Shown here in pieces: positions 23,743-32,625 of a stretch of DNA of 56,622 bases (the stretch's first letter is position 1; the number at the start of each line of letters is the position of its first letter). A model generated the notes under the pieces. The model saw nothing but the letters and a program-made list of their open reading frames with translations. It did not search any database and was not told where the DNA came from. A program made the translations under genes and the position numbers. The stretch is from the NCBI GenBank assembly GCA_949840775.1, contig CATKXO010000017.1:1-56622 (forward strand), read 5' to 3'. The stretch is from an uncultured bacterium (GTDB lineage Bacteria; Bacillota; Clostridia; Oscillospirales; Oscillospiraceae).

Positions 23743-26700
23743 ATGGCGGACGAGCAGAACAAGAATCCGGAATCTTTTGACCAGGATTCGGTGATGATTT
23801 ATATTGACCCCAAGGTGCTGAACAGCCTGAACGATATGGCGGAGAAGAAGCAGGAGGACCTGAAAGCCCTCCGGGCTGCCGCCGAGGACGGCGACCTGGA
23901 TGCCCAGTACCGGCTGGGCCGCAGCTACTTCTACGGCGACGACGGCGCCCCCAAGGACGGGGAGAGGGCCTTTGAGTGGTTCAGCCGGGCCGCCGAGGGG
24001 GACAGCATCGCCGCCCAATACTATCTGGGGCTGTGCTACAGCCGGGCCGTGGGCACCGAAAAGGACCTGGTCCGGGCGGCGGAGCTGTTTGCCGAGGCGG
24101 CGGAGCAGGAGTATCTCCCCGCCGTCACCGAGCTGGGGCTGTGCTATGAGCTGGGCCACGGGGTGGAGATGGACAAGGGCCGGGCGGCGGAGCTGTATCA
24201 GGAGGCCGCTGACTTGGATTATGCCCCCGCCCAGTGCAACCTGGGGTACTTCTACTACCAGGGCATCTATTTTGAGGAGAACAACGACATGGCGGCGGAG
24301 CTCTTTGCCAAGGCCGCCCAGCAGGGCTACCCCCGGGCCCAGGTGCTGATGGGGGAGTGTTTTGAGAACGGCTACGGTGTGGAGAAGGACGTGGACAAGG
24401 CCCTGGAGCTCTATCGGGCCGCCTACGACCAGCACTACCCGGACGGGGCCTGCACCCTGGGCCTGTGCTACGAGTCGGGCGTGGGGGTGGAGGAGGACAA
24501 GGCCAGGGCGGTGGAGCTGTACCGGGAGGCCGCCGGCCAGGGCTTTCCTCCGGCCATGTGCAATCTGGGCTTCTGCTACTACATCGGCATTGGCGTGGAG
24601 GAGGACCCGGACAAGGCGGCGGAGTGGTTTGCCAAGGCGGCTGAACGGGAGCACCCCCGGGCCATGTTCCTGCTGGGGGAGTGCTACGACCGGGGCTGGG
24701 GCGTGGAGCAAAATTACGACCGGGCCGTAAAGCTCTACCAGAGCGCGGCGGACAAGGAGTATGTCTCCGCCTGGTGCTCCCTGGGCCTGTGCTACGAGCT
24801 GGGCCAGGGGGTGGAGAAGGACCTGGCCAAGGCGGTGGAGCTGTACCGCCTGGCCGCCGAAAAGGGGATGCCGCGGGCCCAGTGCAATCTGGGCTTCTGC
24901 TACTACACCGGCATCGGGGTAGAGGAGGATGAGGCAGAGGCCGTCAAATGGTTTGAAAAGGCGGCGGCTGAGGGCTATCCCAGGGCCCAGCAGCTGCTGG
25001 CCGAGTGCTTTGAGAACGGCTACGGCGTGGAAAAGGATATGGACAGGGCGGTGGAGCTGTACACCAGCTCTGCCGGCGCGGGCTATCCCCCGGCCCTGTG
25101 CGCCCTGGGCCTGTGCTATGAGCTGGGTACCGGCGTGCAGGAGGACAAGGCCAGGGCGGTGGAGCTGTACCGGCAGGCCGCCGAGAAGGGAGACGCCCGG
25201 GCCCAGTGCAACCTGGGTTACTGCTACTATGTGGGCATCGGCGTGGAGGAGAACAACGAGGAGGCGGCCCGGTGGTTTGCCAAGGCCGCAGAGGAGGGCT
25301 ACCCCCGGGCGATGCAGCTGCTGGGGGAGTGCTACGACCGGGGCTACGGAGTGGAGCAGGACGTGGACAGAGCCCTCCGGCTGTTCCGGGAGGCCAGCGA
25401 CAAGGGGAATGTCCCCGCTATGTGCTCCCTGGGCCTGTGCTACGAGCTGGGCCGGGGCGTGGAGGAGGACAAGGCCAAGGCCAGGGAGCTGTACCTTCAG
25501 GCCGCCGAGCGGGGCTACCCCCGGGCCCAGTGCAACCTGGGATTCTTTTACTACCAGGGCATTGGCGTGGAGGAGGACAACGACGAGGCGGTGAAGTGGT
25601 TTGCCAAGGCCGCCGAGCAGGACTACCCCCGGGCCCAGCAGCTGCTGGGTGAGTGCTATGAAAACGGCTACGGCGTGGCGAAGGACCTTGCCAAGGCGGT
25701 AGAGCTGTACGGCAAAGCCCACAAGGCGGGCTATGCCCCCTCCACCTGCGCCCTGGGGGTGTGCTATGAGTACGGCGACGGGGTGGAGATGGACAAGGCC
25801 CAGGCGGTAGAGCTGTACCGCCAGGCGGCAGAGCAGAATTACCCCCGGGCCCAGTGCAATCTGGGCTACTGCTACTACCAGGGCATCGGCGTGGAGGAGG
25901 ACGACAGCCAGGCCTTCCGGTGGTTTGAAAGGGCAGCCGGGCAGGACTATCCCCGGGCCATGAGCCTGCTGGCCGAGTGCTATGAGAACGGCTACGGCGT
26001 GGAGAAGGACAAGGCCAAGGCGGTGGAGTGGTATCAAAAGGCCGCTGATGTGGGCTATCCTCCCGCCCTGTGCGAGCTGGGCCTGTGCTATGAGCTGGGC
26101 GACGGGGTGGAGATGGACAAGGCCAGGGCGGTGGAGCTGTACCGCAGGGCCGCCCAGCGGGGCCACGCCCGGGCACAGTGCAATCTGGGCTTCTGCTACT
26201 ACCAGGGCATCGGCGTGGAGGAGGACGACATTCAGGCCGTCCACTGGTTTGAACAGGCCTCCGTCCAGGGCTATGCCAGGGCCCAGCAGCTGCTGGGTGA
26301 GTGCTACGAAAACGGCTATGGCGTGAAGGAGGACATCCGAAAGGCGGCGGAGCTGTATGAGCAGGCCCACCGGCAGGGCTATGCCGGCGGCACCTGCTCC
26401 CTGGGGCTGTGCTATGAGCTGGGCCGGGGAGTCCCGGAGGACAAGGCCAAGGCGGTGGAGCTGTACCGCCAGGCCGCGGAGAAGGGCCTGCCGCGGGCCC
26501 AGTGCAACCTGGGGTACTGCTTCTACGAGGGCATTGGCACAGCAGTGGACTATGACCAGGCTTTCCACTGGTTCGGCAGGGCTGCGGAGAAGGGTTTCTC
26601 CCGGGCCCAATGTATGCTGGGCCTGTGCTACGAGATGGGCCGGGGGGTGGCGGAGGACAAGCTGAAGGCCACGGAGTACTACCGCCAGGCCGCCGGCAAC

Positions 26701-27078
26701 GGCAACGTCACCGCCATGTGCAATCTGGGCTACTGCTACTACACCGGCATCGGCGTGGCGGAAGACGAACCGGAGGCAGTCCGGTGGTTCCGCCAGGCCG
26801 CCGAGCGGGGCCAGCCCCGGGCGCTCTTCCTGCTGGGAGAGTGCTATGAGGAGGGCCACGGCGTTGCGGCAGACCTGGACAAAGCCAGAGGGTACTATCA
26901 AAAGGCCGCCGACAAGGGGTATCAGAGCGCCCAGGAGGCCCTCCAGCGGCTGAGCGGCCAGCCCCGGCCCGGCGGAGCCTATACCTATGCCGCGCCCAAG
27001 CCCGCCGCGCCCGCCTCCAAGCCCAAAGCCCCTGAAAAGAAAAAGAAGGGCGGTCTGTTCGGGTTCTTCAAAAAGTGA
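23743..27078 (+). CDS. Giant Sel1-repeat protein (1111 aa)
   Basis: ATG at 23743 after AAAAGGAGCAG. After a short N-terminus (about 45 residues, no signal peptide) come 28 Sel1-like repeats of 36 residues, then a partial one and a Pro/Lys-rich tail ending GGLFGFFKK. Repeats 3-25 cycle through three types. A is CxLGLCYELGxGVExDKARAVELYRQAA. B is QCNLGYCYYxGIGVEED, with WFxKAAE. C is LLGECYENGYGVEKD. This gives a 108-residue (324-base) super-repeat. A C unit is skipped between repeats 25 and 26. Nearly every unit has Cys. Sel1 solenoids act as protein-binding scaffolds. The partner is unknown and the protein should be cytosolic. Confidence 0.85.
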   Translation: MADEQNKNPESFDQDSVMIYIDPKVLNSLNDMAEKKQEDLKALRAAAEDGDLDAQYRLGRSYFYGDDGAPKDGERAFEWFSRAAEGDSIAAQYYLGLCYSRAVGTEKDLVRAAELFAEAAEQEYLPAVTELGLCYELGHGVEMDKGRAAELYQEAADLDYAPAQCNLGYFYYQGIYFEENNDMAAELFAKAAQQGYPRAQVLMGECFENGYGVEKDVDKALELYRAAYDQHYPDGACTLGLCYESGVGVEEDKARAVELYREAAGQGFPPAMCNLGFCYYIGIGVEEDPDKAAEWFAKAAEREHPRAMFLLGECYDRGWGVEQNYDRAVKLYQSAADKEYVSAWCSLGLCYELGQGVEKDLAKAVELYRLAAEKGMPRAQCNLGFCYYTGIGVEEDEAEAVKWFEKAAAEGYPRAQQLLAECFENGYGVEKDMDRAVELYTSSAGAGYPPALCALGLCYELGTGVQEDKARAVELYRQAAEKGDARAQCNLGYCYYVGIGVEENNEEAARWFAKAAEEGYPRAMQLLGECYDRGYGVEQDVDRALRLFREASDKGNVPAMCSLGLCYELGRGVEEDKAKARELYLQAAERGYPRAQCNLGFFYYQGIGVEEDNDEAVKWFAKAAEQDYPRAQQLLGECYENGYGVAKDLAKAVELYGKAHKAGYAPSTCALGVCYEYGDGVEMDKAQAVELYRQAAEQNYPRAQCNLGYCYYQGIGVEEDDSQAFRWFERAAGQDYPRAMSLLAECYENGYGVEKDKAKAVEWYQKAADVGYPPALCELGLCYELGDGVEMDKARAVELYRRAAQRGHARAQCNLGFCYYQGIGVEEDDIQAVHWFEQASVQGYARAQQLLGECYENGYGVKEDIRKAAELYEQAHRQGYAGGTCSLGLCYELGRGVPEDKAKAVELYRQAAEKGLPRAQCNLGYCFYEGIGTAVDYDQAFHWFGRAAEKGFSRAQCMLGLCYEMGRGVAEDKLKATEYYRQAAGNGNVTAMCNLGYCYYTGIGVAEDEPEAVRWFRQAAERGQPRALFLLGECYEEGHGVAADLDKARGYYQKAADKGYQSAQEALQRLSGQPRPGGAYTYAAPKPAAPASKPKAPEKKKKGGLFGFFKK

Positions 27079-27089
27079 TACATAGCAAA

Positions 27090-27118
27090 CAGGAGGCTCC
27101 CCGGCGGGGAGCCTCCTG
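27090..27118. terminator. Shared terminator between the Sel1 gene and rnc
   Basis: CAGGAGGCTCCCC, GGC, GGGGAGCCTCCTG: a perfect 13-bp stem between the two convergent genes. GTTTA follows on the plus side. Confidence 0.8.
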
Positions 27119-27122
27119 CTGT

Positions 27123-27794
27123 TTATTTGGACAGGGCCTTGATGGCGGCATTGGCGGCCATCTGTTCGGCCTCCTTTTTGCTGCGGCCCGAGCCGGAGCC
27201 GATAGACTTGCCGTTGAGAGCGACCTCTACGAAGAACCGCTTGTTGTGGTCGGGACCCTCCTCGCCCACCAGGCGGTACTGGAGCACCTGGCCGCTCTCC
27301 CGCTGGACCAGCTCCTGGAGGGCTGTCTTGTGGTCCAGGGGCTTGGTCAGCCCGGCAATCTCCCGGCTGAGGATATACTTCTGGATAAATTTCCGGGCCG
27401 AGCCAATGCCGCCGTCCAGATAGATGGCGGCCAGCACAGCCTCCACCGCGTCGGCCTGGATGGAGGGCCGTTCCCGGCCGCCTCCGGAGCTCTCCCCCTT
27501 GCCCAGGCGGAGATATTCTCCCAGGCCCAGCTCGCGGGCCACTTCCACCAGGCTTTCCTCACACACCAGGGCGGCCCTGGTGCGGGTCAGGTCCCCCTCT
27601 GGAAGGTTGGGGTGGTTGCGGTACAGGTGGTCGGCCACCACCATGCCCAGGATGGAGTCACCCAAAAACTCCAGCCGCTCGTTGCTGGGCAGCCTGCCCC
27701 GGCTCTCGTTGGCCCGGGAACTGTGGGTGAGCGCATTTTCCAACAGGGAGGGGTCCTGAAAGGTGTAGCCCAGCTTTTCTTCCAACGTATTCAT
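27123..27794 (-). CDS. rnc: Ribonuclease III
   Basis: 223 residues. The signature NERLEFLGDSILGMVVADHLY (about 38-58) and later QADAVEAVLAAIYLDGG carry the catalytic Glu/Asp residues. The dsRNA-binding domain is at 150-222 (KTALQELVQ, then GSGRSKKEAEQMAANAAIKAL). It cleaves dsRNA in rRNA and mRNA processing. It follows acpP, an association common in Gram-positives. Confidence 0.97.
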   Translation of the reverse strand: MNTLEEKLGYTFQDPSLLENALTHSSRANESRGRLPSNERLEFLGDSILGMVVADHLYRNHPNLPEGDLTRTRAALVCEESLVEVARELGLGEYLRLGKGESSGGGRERPSIQADAVEAVLAAIYLDGGIGSARKFIQKYILSREIAGLTKPLDHKTALQELVQRESGQVLQYRLVGEEGPDHNKRFFVEVALNGKSIGSGSGRSKKEAEQMAANAAIKALSK

Positions 27795-27843
27795 GTCAAA
27801 CTCCTTGGAACCCTGCCTGCTGTCCGGCGGGTTCTTAAATGGT

Positions 27844-27868
27844 GGAACTCCGCCGGGGGCGGAGTTCC
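27844..27868. terminator. Hairpin between acpP and rnc
   Basis: GGAACTCCGCC, GGG, GGCGGAGTTCC: an 11-bp perfect stem, 11 bases after the acpP stop on the minus strand. The T-run (GTTTTG) is on the plus side, so on the acpP strand it may be a weak terminator or an mRNA 3' stabiliser. Confidence 0.6.
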
Positions 27869-27878
27869 GTTTTGCTGT

Positions 27879-28112
27879 TCAGTCGATTTTATTTTGCAGG
27901 AACCGCACCAGGTCGCCTACGGTAGAGATGGAGGACGCCTCCTCCTCGCCCAGCTCCTCGATGCCAAATTCCTCTTCCAGGGCCATAGACAGGTCTACGA
28001 TGTCTACAGAGTCGGCGTTTAAATCATCGGTAAAAGAGGTGTCCATCGTGATGGCGTCGGCGTCAACATTGAATTGCTCGGCAATCAGGGCGGCCAGCTT
28101 TTCAAAGATCAT
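27879..28112 (-). CDS. acpP: Acyl carrier protein
   Basis: 77 residues, helical and acidic. DLNADSVDIVDLSMALEEEFG has the DS(V/L)D motif, whose Ser (about residue 37) receives 4'-phosphopantetheine. It carries acyl chains for fatty-acid synthesis. The start is preceded by AAAAGGAGCG and overlaps the symporter stop (ATGA), but a strong promoter lies 50-75 bases upstream. Confidence 0.96.
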   Translation of the reverse strand: MIFEKLAALIAEQFNVDADAITMDTSFTDDLNADSVDIVDLSMALEEEFGIEELGEEEASSISTVGDLVRFLQNKID

Positions 28113-29575
28113 AATGTGTCGCTCCTTTTAATTTGTATCTGCGAACGGTTTCTGTCCTTATGATAGGCACATTTGCTCCGGCTGTCAATAGTTTTTTCCA
28201 TTTTCAGAGCCTTAAAATTTTCAGTTTTTTTCCGCGCTGCGCTTTGCTTCCATTGCCGGAGAAGGGAAAGCGCCTGGGGCGCAAGGAATAGCAGGGCCGC
28301 CAGGTTGGGCAGGGCCATCAGGGCGTTGCACAGGTCCACCAGCTGCCAGATGGCCTGGGGGCTCCAGACTGCCCCGGCGAACGTGCACAGCAGAAAGACG
28401 GTCCGGTAGGCAGGCAGCAGCCTGTTTCCGGATAAAAACTCCAGACATTGCTGGCCGTAGTAGCTCCACCCCAGGATGGAGGAGAAGGCGAACAGCAGCA
28501 GGGACAGCATCACCGCCCCCTGCCCGAAGCTCCCCAGGACAGAGCGGAAGGCGGCGGCGGTAAGGGGGGCGCCGGTCAGCCCGCCGGGGGAACGGGGGTC
28601 CCAGACCCCGCTGGCCAGGATGGCCAGGGCGGTGACGGTGCACACCACCAGGGTCGACAGGAACACCTCGAAGACGCCCCACATGCCCTGCCGGGCGGGG
28701 TGGTCCGCCTGGGCGGCGCCGTGGGCCATGGCGGAGGTGCCCAGACCGGCCTCGTTGGTGAACACCCCTCGAGCCACCCCGTAGCGCAGGGCGGCGGATA
28801 CCGTCCAGCCGGCCCCGCCTCCCGCAGCGGCGGCGGGGGAGAGGGCGCAGGAGAAGATCAGCCCCAGGGCCTGGGGCACCCGCTCCCAGTTGACCAGCAG
28901 GACGGCCGTTCCGCTGCCCAGGTAGAGCAGGGCCATGGCGGGCACCAGGGCGGAGGATACCGCCGCAATCCGCCCCAGACCGCCCACCATCACCAGCCCG
29001 GCCAGCAGGGCGATGGCAAGGCCCACGGGGAGCCGGGGTAGGCCGCAGACGGCCTCCAGCCCGGAGGCGATGGAGGAGGACTGGACCAGGTTGCCCCCCG
29101 CCAGGGTGGCGGGGATGCAGGCCAGGCAGAAGCAGGCGGCCAGCAGGGGGGAGCCCAGCCCGTCCCGGATGTAGTACATGGGCCCGCCCCGGAGCTGTCC
29201 GTCCGGGCCGGTGCGCTGGTACTTGACGGCCAGCAGCTTCTCCCCGCAGGAGGTCATCATCCCCAGCAGGGCGGACACCCACATCCAGAATACCGCTCCC
29301 GGCCCCCCCAGAGTGAGGGCGGCGGCCACCCCGGCGATGGAGCCGGTACCCATGGTGGAGGCCAGGGCGGTGGCCAGGGCCTGGAGAGGGGACAGCCCGC
29401 GGCCCTCCTGTTTGCGCCTTTGAAACAGCGACCCCGCGGTGGAGCGCCACCAGGTCCGGAAGCCGAAGAGCTGAAACCACCCGGAGCCCACGGAATATAC
29501 CAGCCCCGTCACCAGAAACAGCCCCAGCAGCCAGGGGTTCCACAGGGCGTCTGCCGCCCGAGACAAAAAATCCAC
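28109..29575 (-). CDS. Sodium:alanine symporter (AGCS family)
   Basis: Start chosen at GTG 29575 (DFLSRAADALWNPWLL), six bases after GAGGTGG; a longer frame would cover a terminator hairpin. 488 residues with about 11 membrane segments. Family motifs are ALATALASTMGTGSIAGVAAAL, GGPMYYIRDGLG, VARGVFTNEAGLGTSAMAHGAA and a TM region SILGWSYYGQQC. It imports Ala/Gly with Na+. The last 40 residues (RKKTENFKALKMEKTIDSRS and on) are charged and coincide with the acpP promoter, so the natural stop may have been lost. Confidence 0.9.
   Translation of the reverse strand: MDFLSRAADALWNPWLLGLFLVTGLVYSVGSGWFQLFGFRTWWRSTAGSLFQRRKQEGRGLSPLQALATALASTMGTGSIAGVAAALTLGGPGAVFWMWVSALLGMMTSCGEKLLAVKYQRTGPDGQLRGGPMYYIRDGLGSPLLAACFCLACIPATLAGGNLVQSSSIASGLEAVCGLPRLPVGLAIALLAGLVMVGGLGRIAAVSSALVPAMALLYLGSGTAVLLVNWERVPQALGLIFSCALSPAAAAGGGAGWTVSAALRYGVARGVFTNEAGLGTSAMAHGAAQADHPARQGMWGVFEVFLSTLVVCTVTALAILASGVWDPRSPGGLTGAPLTAAAFRSVLGSFGQGAVMLSLLLFAFSSILGWSYYGQQCLEFLSGNRLLPAYRTVFLLCTFAGAVWSPQAIWQLVDLCNALMALPNLAALLFLAPQALSLLRQWKQSAARKKTENFKALKMEKTIDSRSKCAYHKDRNRSQIQIKRSDTL
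28160..28188 (-). promoter_or_regulatory. acpP promoter, inside the 3' end of the upstream symporter gene
   Basis: On the minus strand TTGACA (28188-28183), 17-base spacer, TATCAT (28165-28160). It lies within the last codons of the AGCS gene as read. Confidence 0.75.
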
Positions 29576-29599
29576 CGCATACCACCTCAAAACAGAATG

Positions 29600-29628
29600 G
29601 ACCACCCCGCCGGAGGCGGGGCGGTCCT
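29600..29628 (-). terminator. Terminator of the LRR lipoprotein gene
   Basis: GGACC-A-CCCCGCC, GGA, GGCGGGG-C-GGTCC. On the minus strand it is followed by ATTCTGTTTTG. It lies 47 bases after the lipoprotein stop. Confidence 0.7.
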
Positions 29629-29675
29629 GAAAGACTGATATGCGGCAGAGGGACATTTTATTTCACCTGTCTGCT

Positions 29676-30887
29676 TTAAGTTACAGTGTCCGGGACAGAA
29701 ACCTCCGGGTCTACTATCTGCTCAACTTCCTCTTGATCCATAAACAGCTCATGGACATAGTTGTTCTTAAACATATCCCGCATGGCGTAATACCGCTCAT
29801 GGGTCCGCCAGCCCTGGTCGATGGAGCCCTCGCCCTTGCGGACGATCTTGGCGTCGGGGTAGGTCTCCTTCAGCTTCAGGTACTCGCTGTAGGGGATTCG
29901 GGTGTGCTCCATCCACAGCCGCTCCAGGTTGGGCAGATTGTAGAGGTAGGTGGCGTCGCTGACCCGGTTATAGCTGATGTTCAGGTCCTTGAGGTTGGGG
30001 GTGTACTGCAAAAAGCTCAGGTCGGTGACATAGCCCACAAAGAACTCCAGGTACTCCAGCTTGGGGGTGTACTGAATCCAGGACAGGTCCTTCACCTGGT
30101 TGTCCACCGCGATGAGGATTTTCAGATTGGGCATGTACTGGAGGAAGGACCAGTCGTGGACCCGGTTGTGTCCCAGGTCCAGGGCCACCAGGTCGGTGCA
30201 GTACCGCAGATACTGGGCGTCCTCGTCGTAGAGGAAGAAGGTCTGGGCGCAGGTCTTCATGGTGGAGAAGGCCACCACGTCGGTGCGGAAGGTCCAGTGG
30301 TGCCACACGATCTCCCAGATCATGCGGATGTCAGGGAAGGTGTCCTGAAGGGCGGCGTACTCCGCGTTGGTAAAGCCGGTTTTGCACAGGTCCACCCAGG
30401 TCAGGCAGGGGAGGACCTCGAATAGCTCATACAAATCCACCCCCAGCCCGGCCAGGTCGTGGCCGGACAGGTCCAGTGCCGCCATATCAGGGGTCACGGG
30501 CTCGCCGTCCACGTCCAGCTGCCACATCAACGACCTGCCCTGACACCGGGCGGTCACGTCCTTGATCTGTGGGACGGTGAGCCGGTAGGCGGTCAGGTCG
30601 ATCTGCCCGCCCAGGTCCCCTTGGCGCTCGGCCTCGTCCAGTACCTGGGCGTAGGCCACCGGCGTCTCCGACGCGGCCACGGCGACCTCCACGTTGACCT
30701 CCTCCGGGATGTTAGAGCGGTCCAGAGTGTAGGGCGGCGGCGGGGGAGGCGGGACAGGCTCCGGTTCAGAGACAGCGGGAGCAGGGGCGCCGGCATCAGC
30801 CGGTGTTCCCGCCTGGCTTGCGGTGCAGCCGCAGAGCAGCAGTGCCGTCAGAGCGGCCAGCAAGACAAGATGAGGAATTTTTCTCAT
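29676..30887 (-). CDS. Leucine-rich-repeat lipoprotein (403 aa)
   Basis: The signal peptide MRKIPHLVLLAALTALLLCGC ends in an LCGC lipobox, so the protein is anchored outside the membrane. A Pro-rich spacer (about 25-55, with a run of seven Pro) leads to LRR-type units, such as DLVALDLGHNRVHDWSFLQYMPNLKILIAVDNQVKDLSWIQYTPKLEYLEF and NLKDLNISYNRVSDATYLYNLPNLERLWM. These resemble internalin-like bacterial LRRs. It is a likely surface binding protein. It has its own terminator and lies alone between the AGCS and ABC transporter genes. Confidence 0.8.
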   Translation of the reverse strand: MRKIPHLVLLAALTALLLCGCTASQAGTPADAGAPAPAVSEPEPVPPPPPPPYTLDRSNIPEEVNVEVAVAASETPVAYAQVLDEAERQGDLGGQIDLTAYRLTVPQIKDVTARCQGRSLMWQLDVDGEPVTPDMAALDLSGHDLAGLGVDLYELFEVLPCLTWVDLCKTGFTNAEYAALQDTFPDIRMIWEIVWHHWTFRTDVVAFSTMKTCAQTFFLYDEDAQYLRYCTDLVALDLGHNRVHDWSFLQYMPNLKILIAVDNQVKDLSWIQYTPKLEYLEFFVGYVTDLSFLQYTPNLKDLNISYNRVSDATYLYNLPNLERLWMEHTRIPYSEYLKLKETYPDAKIVRKGEGSIDQGWRTHERYYAMRDMFKNNYVHELFMDQEEVEQIVDPEVSVPDTVT

Positions 30888-30982
30888 TTCTGCATCCTCC
30901 TTTTTAACTGATTATACACCAATTTCCCCGCAATTTCTACCCTGAAAGAAAAAAGGAAGCGCCCTAACGCGTATTTTATCCT

Positions 30983-31063
30983 GTAGGGGCCGCCCCCCCT
31001 GGGCGGCCCAAAACCAAGGGAGCCGTTGTGTTTTGGTGGGCCGCCCAGGGCGGCGGCCCCTAC
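30983..31063. repeat. Dispersed palindromic repeat, copy 2 (complete)
   Basis: GTAGGGGCCGCC at one end, GGCGGCGGCCCCTAC at the other. The inner arms CTGGGCGGCCCAAAAC and GTTTTGGTGGGCCGCCCAG-like pair to make one long hairpin of about 80 bases. Confidence 0.8.
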
Positions 31064-31091
31064 ATGAAAATCTGCGAACAGGACAATCCCG

Positions 31092-31120
31092 AAAAAAGGG
31101 CCGTTCAATGAACGGCCCTT
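31092..31120 (-). terminator. Terminator of the amino acid ABC transporter operon
   Basis: On the minus strand AAGGGCCGTT-6-AACGGCCCTT runs straight into T6, five bases after the ATPase stop. Confidence 0.85.
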
Positions 31121-31124
31121 CCAA

Positions 31125-31847
31125 TCACAGCACCTTGGACAAAAACAGCTGGGTCCGGGGATTCTGGGGATGGTCGAAGAAGGCGTGGGGCTCGTTCTGC
31201 TCCAGAATGTGGCCGCCGTCCATAAACAGCACCCGGCTTCCGACTTCACGGGCAAAACCCATCTCGTGAGTGACCACCACCATGGTCATCCCCTCCTGGG
31301 CCAGCTCCTTCATCACGTCCAGCACCTCGCCCACCATCTCCGGGTCCAGGGCGGAGGTGGGCTCGTCAAAGAGCATCACCTTGGGCTTCATGGCCAGGGC
31401 CCGGACGATGGCGATACGCTGCTTCTGGCCGCCGGACAGCTGATTGGGGTAGGCCTCCGCCTTGTCCACCAGGTCCACCCGCTTCAGCAGGGACAGGGCC
31501 AGCCCGTCGGCCTCCTCCTGGAGCATCAGGCCGGTGCGCACCGGGGCCAGGGTGATGTTCTTCCGGATGGTCATGTTGGGAAAGAGGTTAAAGTGCTGGA
31601 ACACCATGCCCATCTGCTGGCGGACCTTGTCGATCTTCACCTTGGGGTCGGTAATGACGGTGCCCTCAAAGGTGATGGTGCCCGCCGTGGGGGTCTCCAG
31701 CAGGTTGAGGCAGCGCAGGAAGGTGGACTTGCCCGACCCGGAGGGGCCGATGACCACCACCTTCTCCCCGGGGGAGATGTGCTCGGAGATGTTGTCCAGC
31801 ACCAGGTGGTCGCCGAAGGATTTGCTCAGTTTTTTAACGTCGATCAC
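31125..31847 (-). CDS. Polar amino acid ABC transporter ATP-binding protein
   Basis: Start proposed at GTG 31847 ([17 protein letters not shown]), downstream of GGAGG and overlapping the permease end by 14 bases. 240 residues: Walker [11 protein letters not shown]-loop MVFQHFNLF, signature LSGGQKQR, Walker [15 protein letters not shown], and switch His in VVVTHEMGF. The close match to GlnQ/ArtP type points to uptake of polar amino acids together with the upstream permease and binding protein. Confidence 0.93.
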   Translation of the reverse strand: MIDVKKLSKSFGDHLVLDNISEHISPGEKVVVIGPSGSGKSTFLRCLNLLETPTAGTITFEGTVITDPKVKIDKVRQQMGMVFQHFNLFPNMTIRKNITLAPVRTGLMLQEEADGLALSLLKRVDLVDKAEAYPNQLSGGQKQRIAIVRALAMKPKVMLFDEPTSALDPEMVGEVLDVMKELAQEGMTMVVVTHEMGFAREVGSRVLFMDGGHILEQNEPHAFFDHPQNPRTQLFLSKVL

Positions 31848-32553
31848 TTTGACGCAGCCTCCTTTCCAGCTTGCCCTGGAGCCAGGTGAACACAATCACG
31901 ATGACTAAGTACATCACGGCGATGCCGATGAGGGGCGGCATGTAGTCGAAGGTGGTGCCGCCGATGGTCTTGGCGTAGTAGGCCAGCTCCGCACCGCCGA
32001 TGGCCTGTACGAGAGAAGTATCCTTGAACAGGGTGATAAATTCGTTCCCCAGGGAAGGCAGGATGTTCTTGAAGGCTTGGGGGATAACGATAAAGCGCAT
32101 CGTATCTAAATAGCCCAGGCCCAGGGAGCGGCCCGCCTCCGACTGCCCGGCGTCCACACTCATCAGGCCGCCCCGGACAATCTCTGCCACATAGGCTCCC
32201 GAATTGATACCCAGGCCAATGGTACCCACCATGATCATATTGCGGCTGGACTTGAAGATGACGAAGGCCCAGATCAGCAGTTGGACCATCATAGGGGTGC
32301 CCCGAAGGATCGTAGTGTAGACCTGACACAGCCCATTGAGGATACCCAAAATGGGATTGTGCTGTCCAATGCGCTGTTGGTCGTGGGCGGTGCGGATCAC
32401 CGCAACGAGCACGCCCAGTACGATACCGATACACAGGGCCAGGACGGTCATTTCCAGCGTGGCGCCCAGGCCCTTGAGATAGAGCTTCCAGCGATCGCCC
32501 TCGATAAAAGCTCTGTGGAGGCGCGGGGCGAGGGATGTAAACCATTGAATCAT
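31834..32553 (-). CDS. Polar amino acid ABC transporter permease
   Basis: 239 residues with five membrane segments. The N-terminus [23 protein letters not shown] and [15 protein letters not shown] are typical of HisM/GlnP-type permeases. The EAA loop is [41 protein letters not shown]. It forms a homodimeric channel with the ATPase encoded next. Confidence 0.93.
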   Translation of the reverse strand: MIQWFTSLAPRLHRAFIEGDRWKLYLKGLGATLEMTVLALCIGIVLGVLVAVIRTAHDQQRIGQHNPILGILNGLCQVYTTILRGTPMMVQLLIWAFVIFKSSRNMIMVGTIGLGINSGAYVAEIVRGGLMSVDAGQSEAGRSLGLGYLDTMRFIVIPQAFKNILPSLGNEFITLFKDTSLVQAIGGAELAYYAKTIGGTTFDYMPPLIGIAVMYLVIVIVFTWLQGKLERRLRQSDRR

Positions 32554-32589
32554 GGCGGCCTTCCTTTCTTGATCGGAGTGTGAGAAGAA

Positions 32590-32611
32590 GGGCGGCCCGG
32601 TGGGGCCGCCC
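32590..32611 (-). terminator. Intergenic hairpin between binding protein and permease genes
   Basis: GGGCGGCCC, GGTG, GGGCCGCCC with no T-run, 15 bases after the binding-protein stop. Such hairpins in transporter operons stabilise the upstream mRNA and lower expression of the membrane parts. Confidence 0.6.
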
Positions 32612-32625
32612 CTGTTCAGTTTAAA

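Noticed and set aside
23707-26901. A 1064-codon open frame antisense to the Sel1 gene
   Set aside because: It mirrors the repeat unit and GC-biased codons of the real gene, has no recognisable domain, and the plus-strand protein has clear Sel1 motifs.
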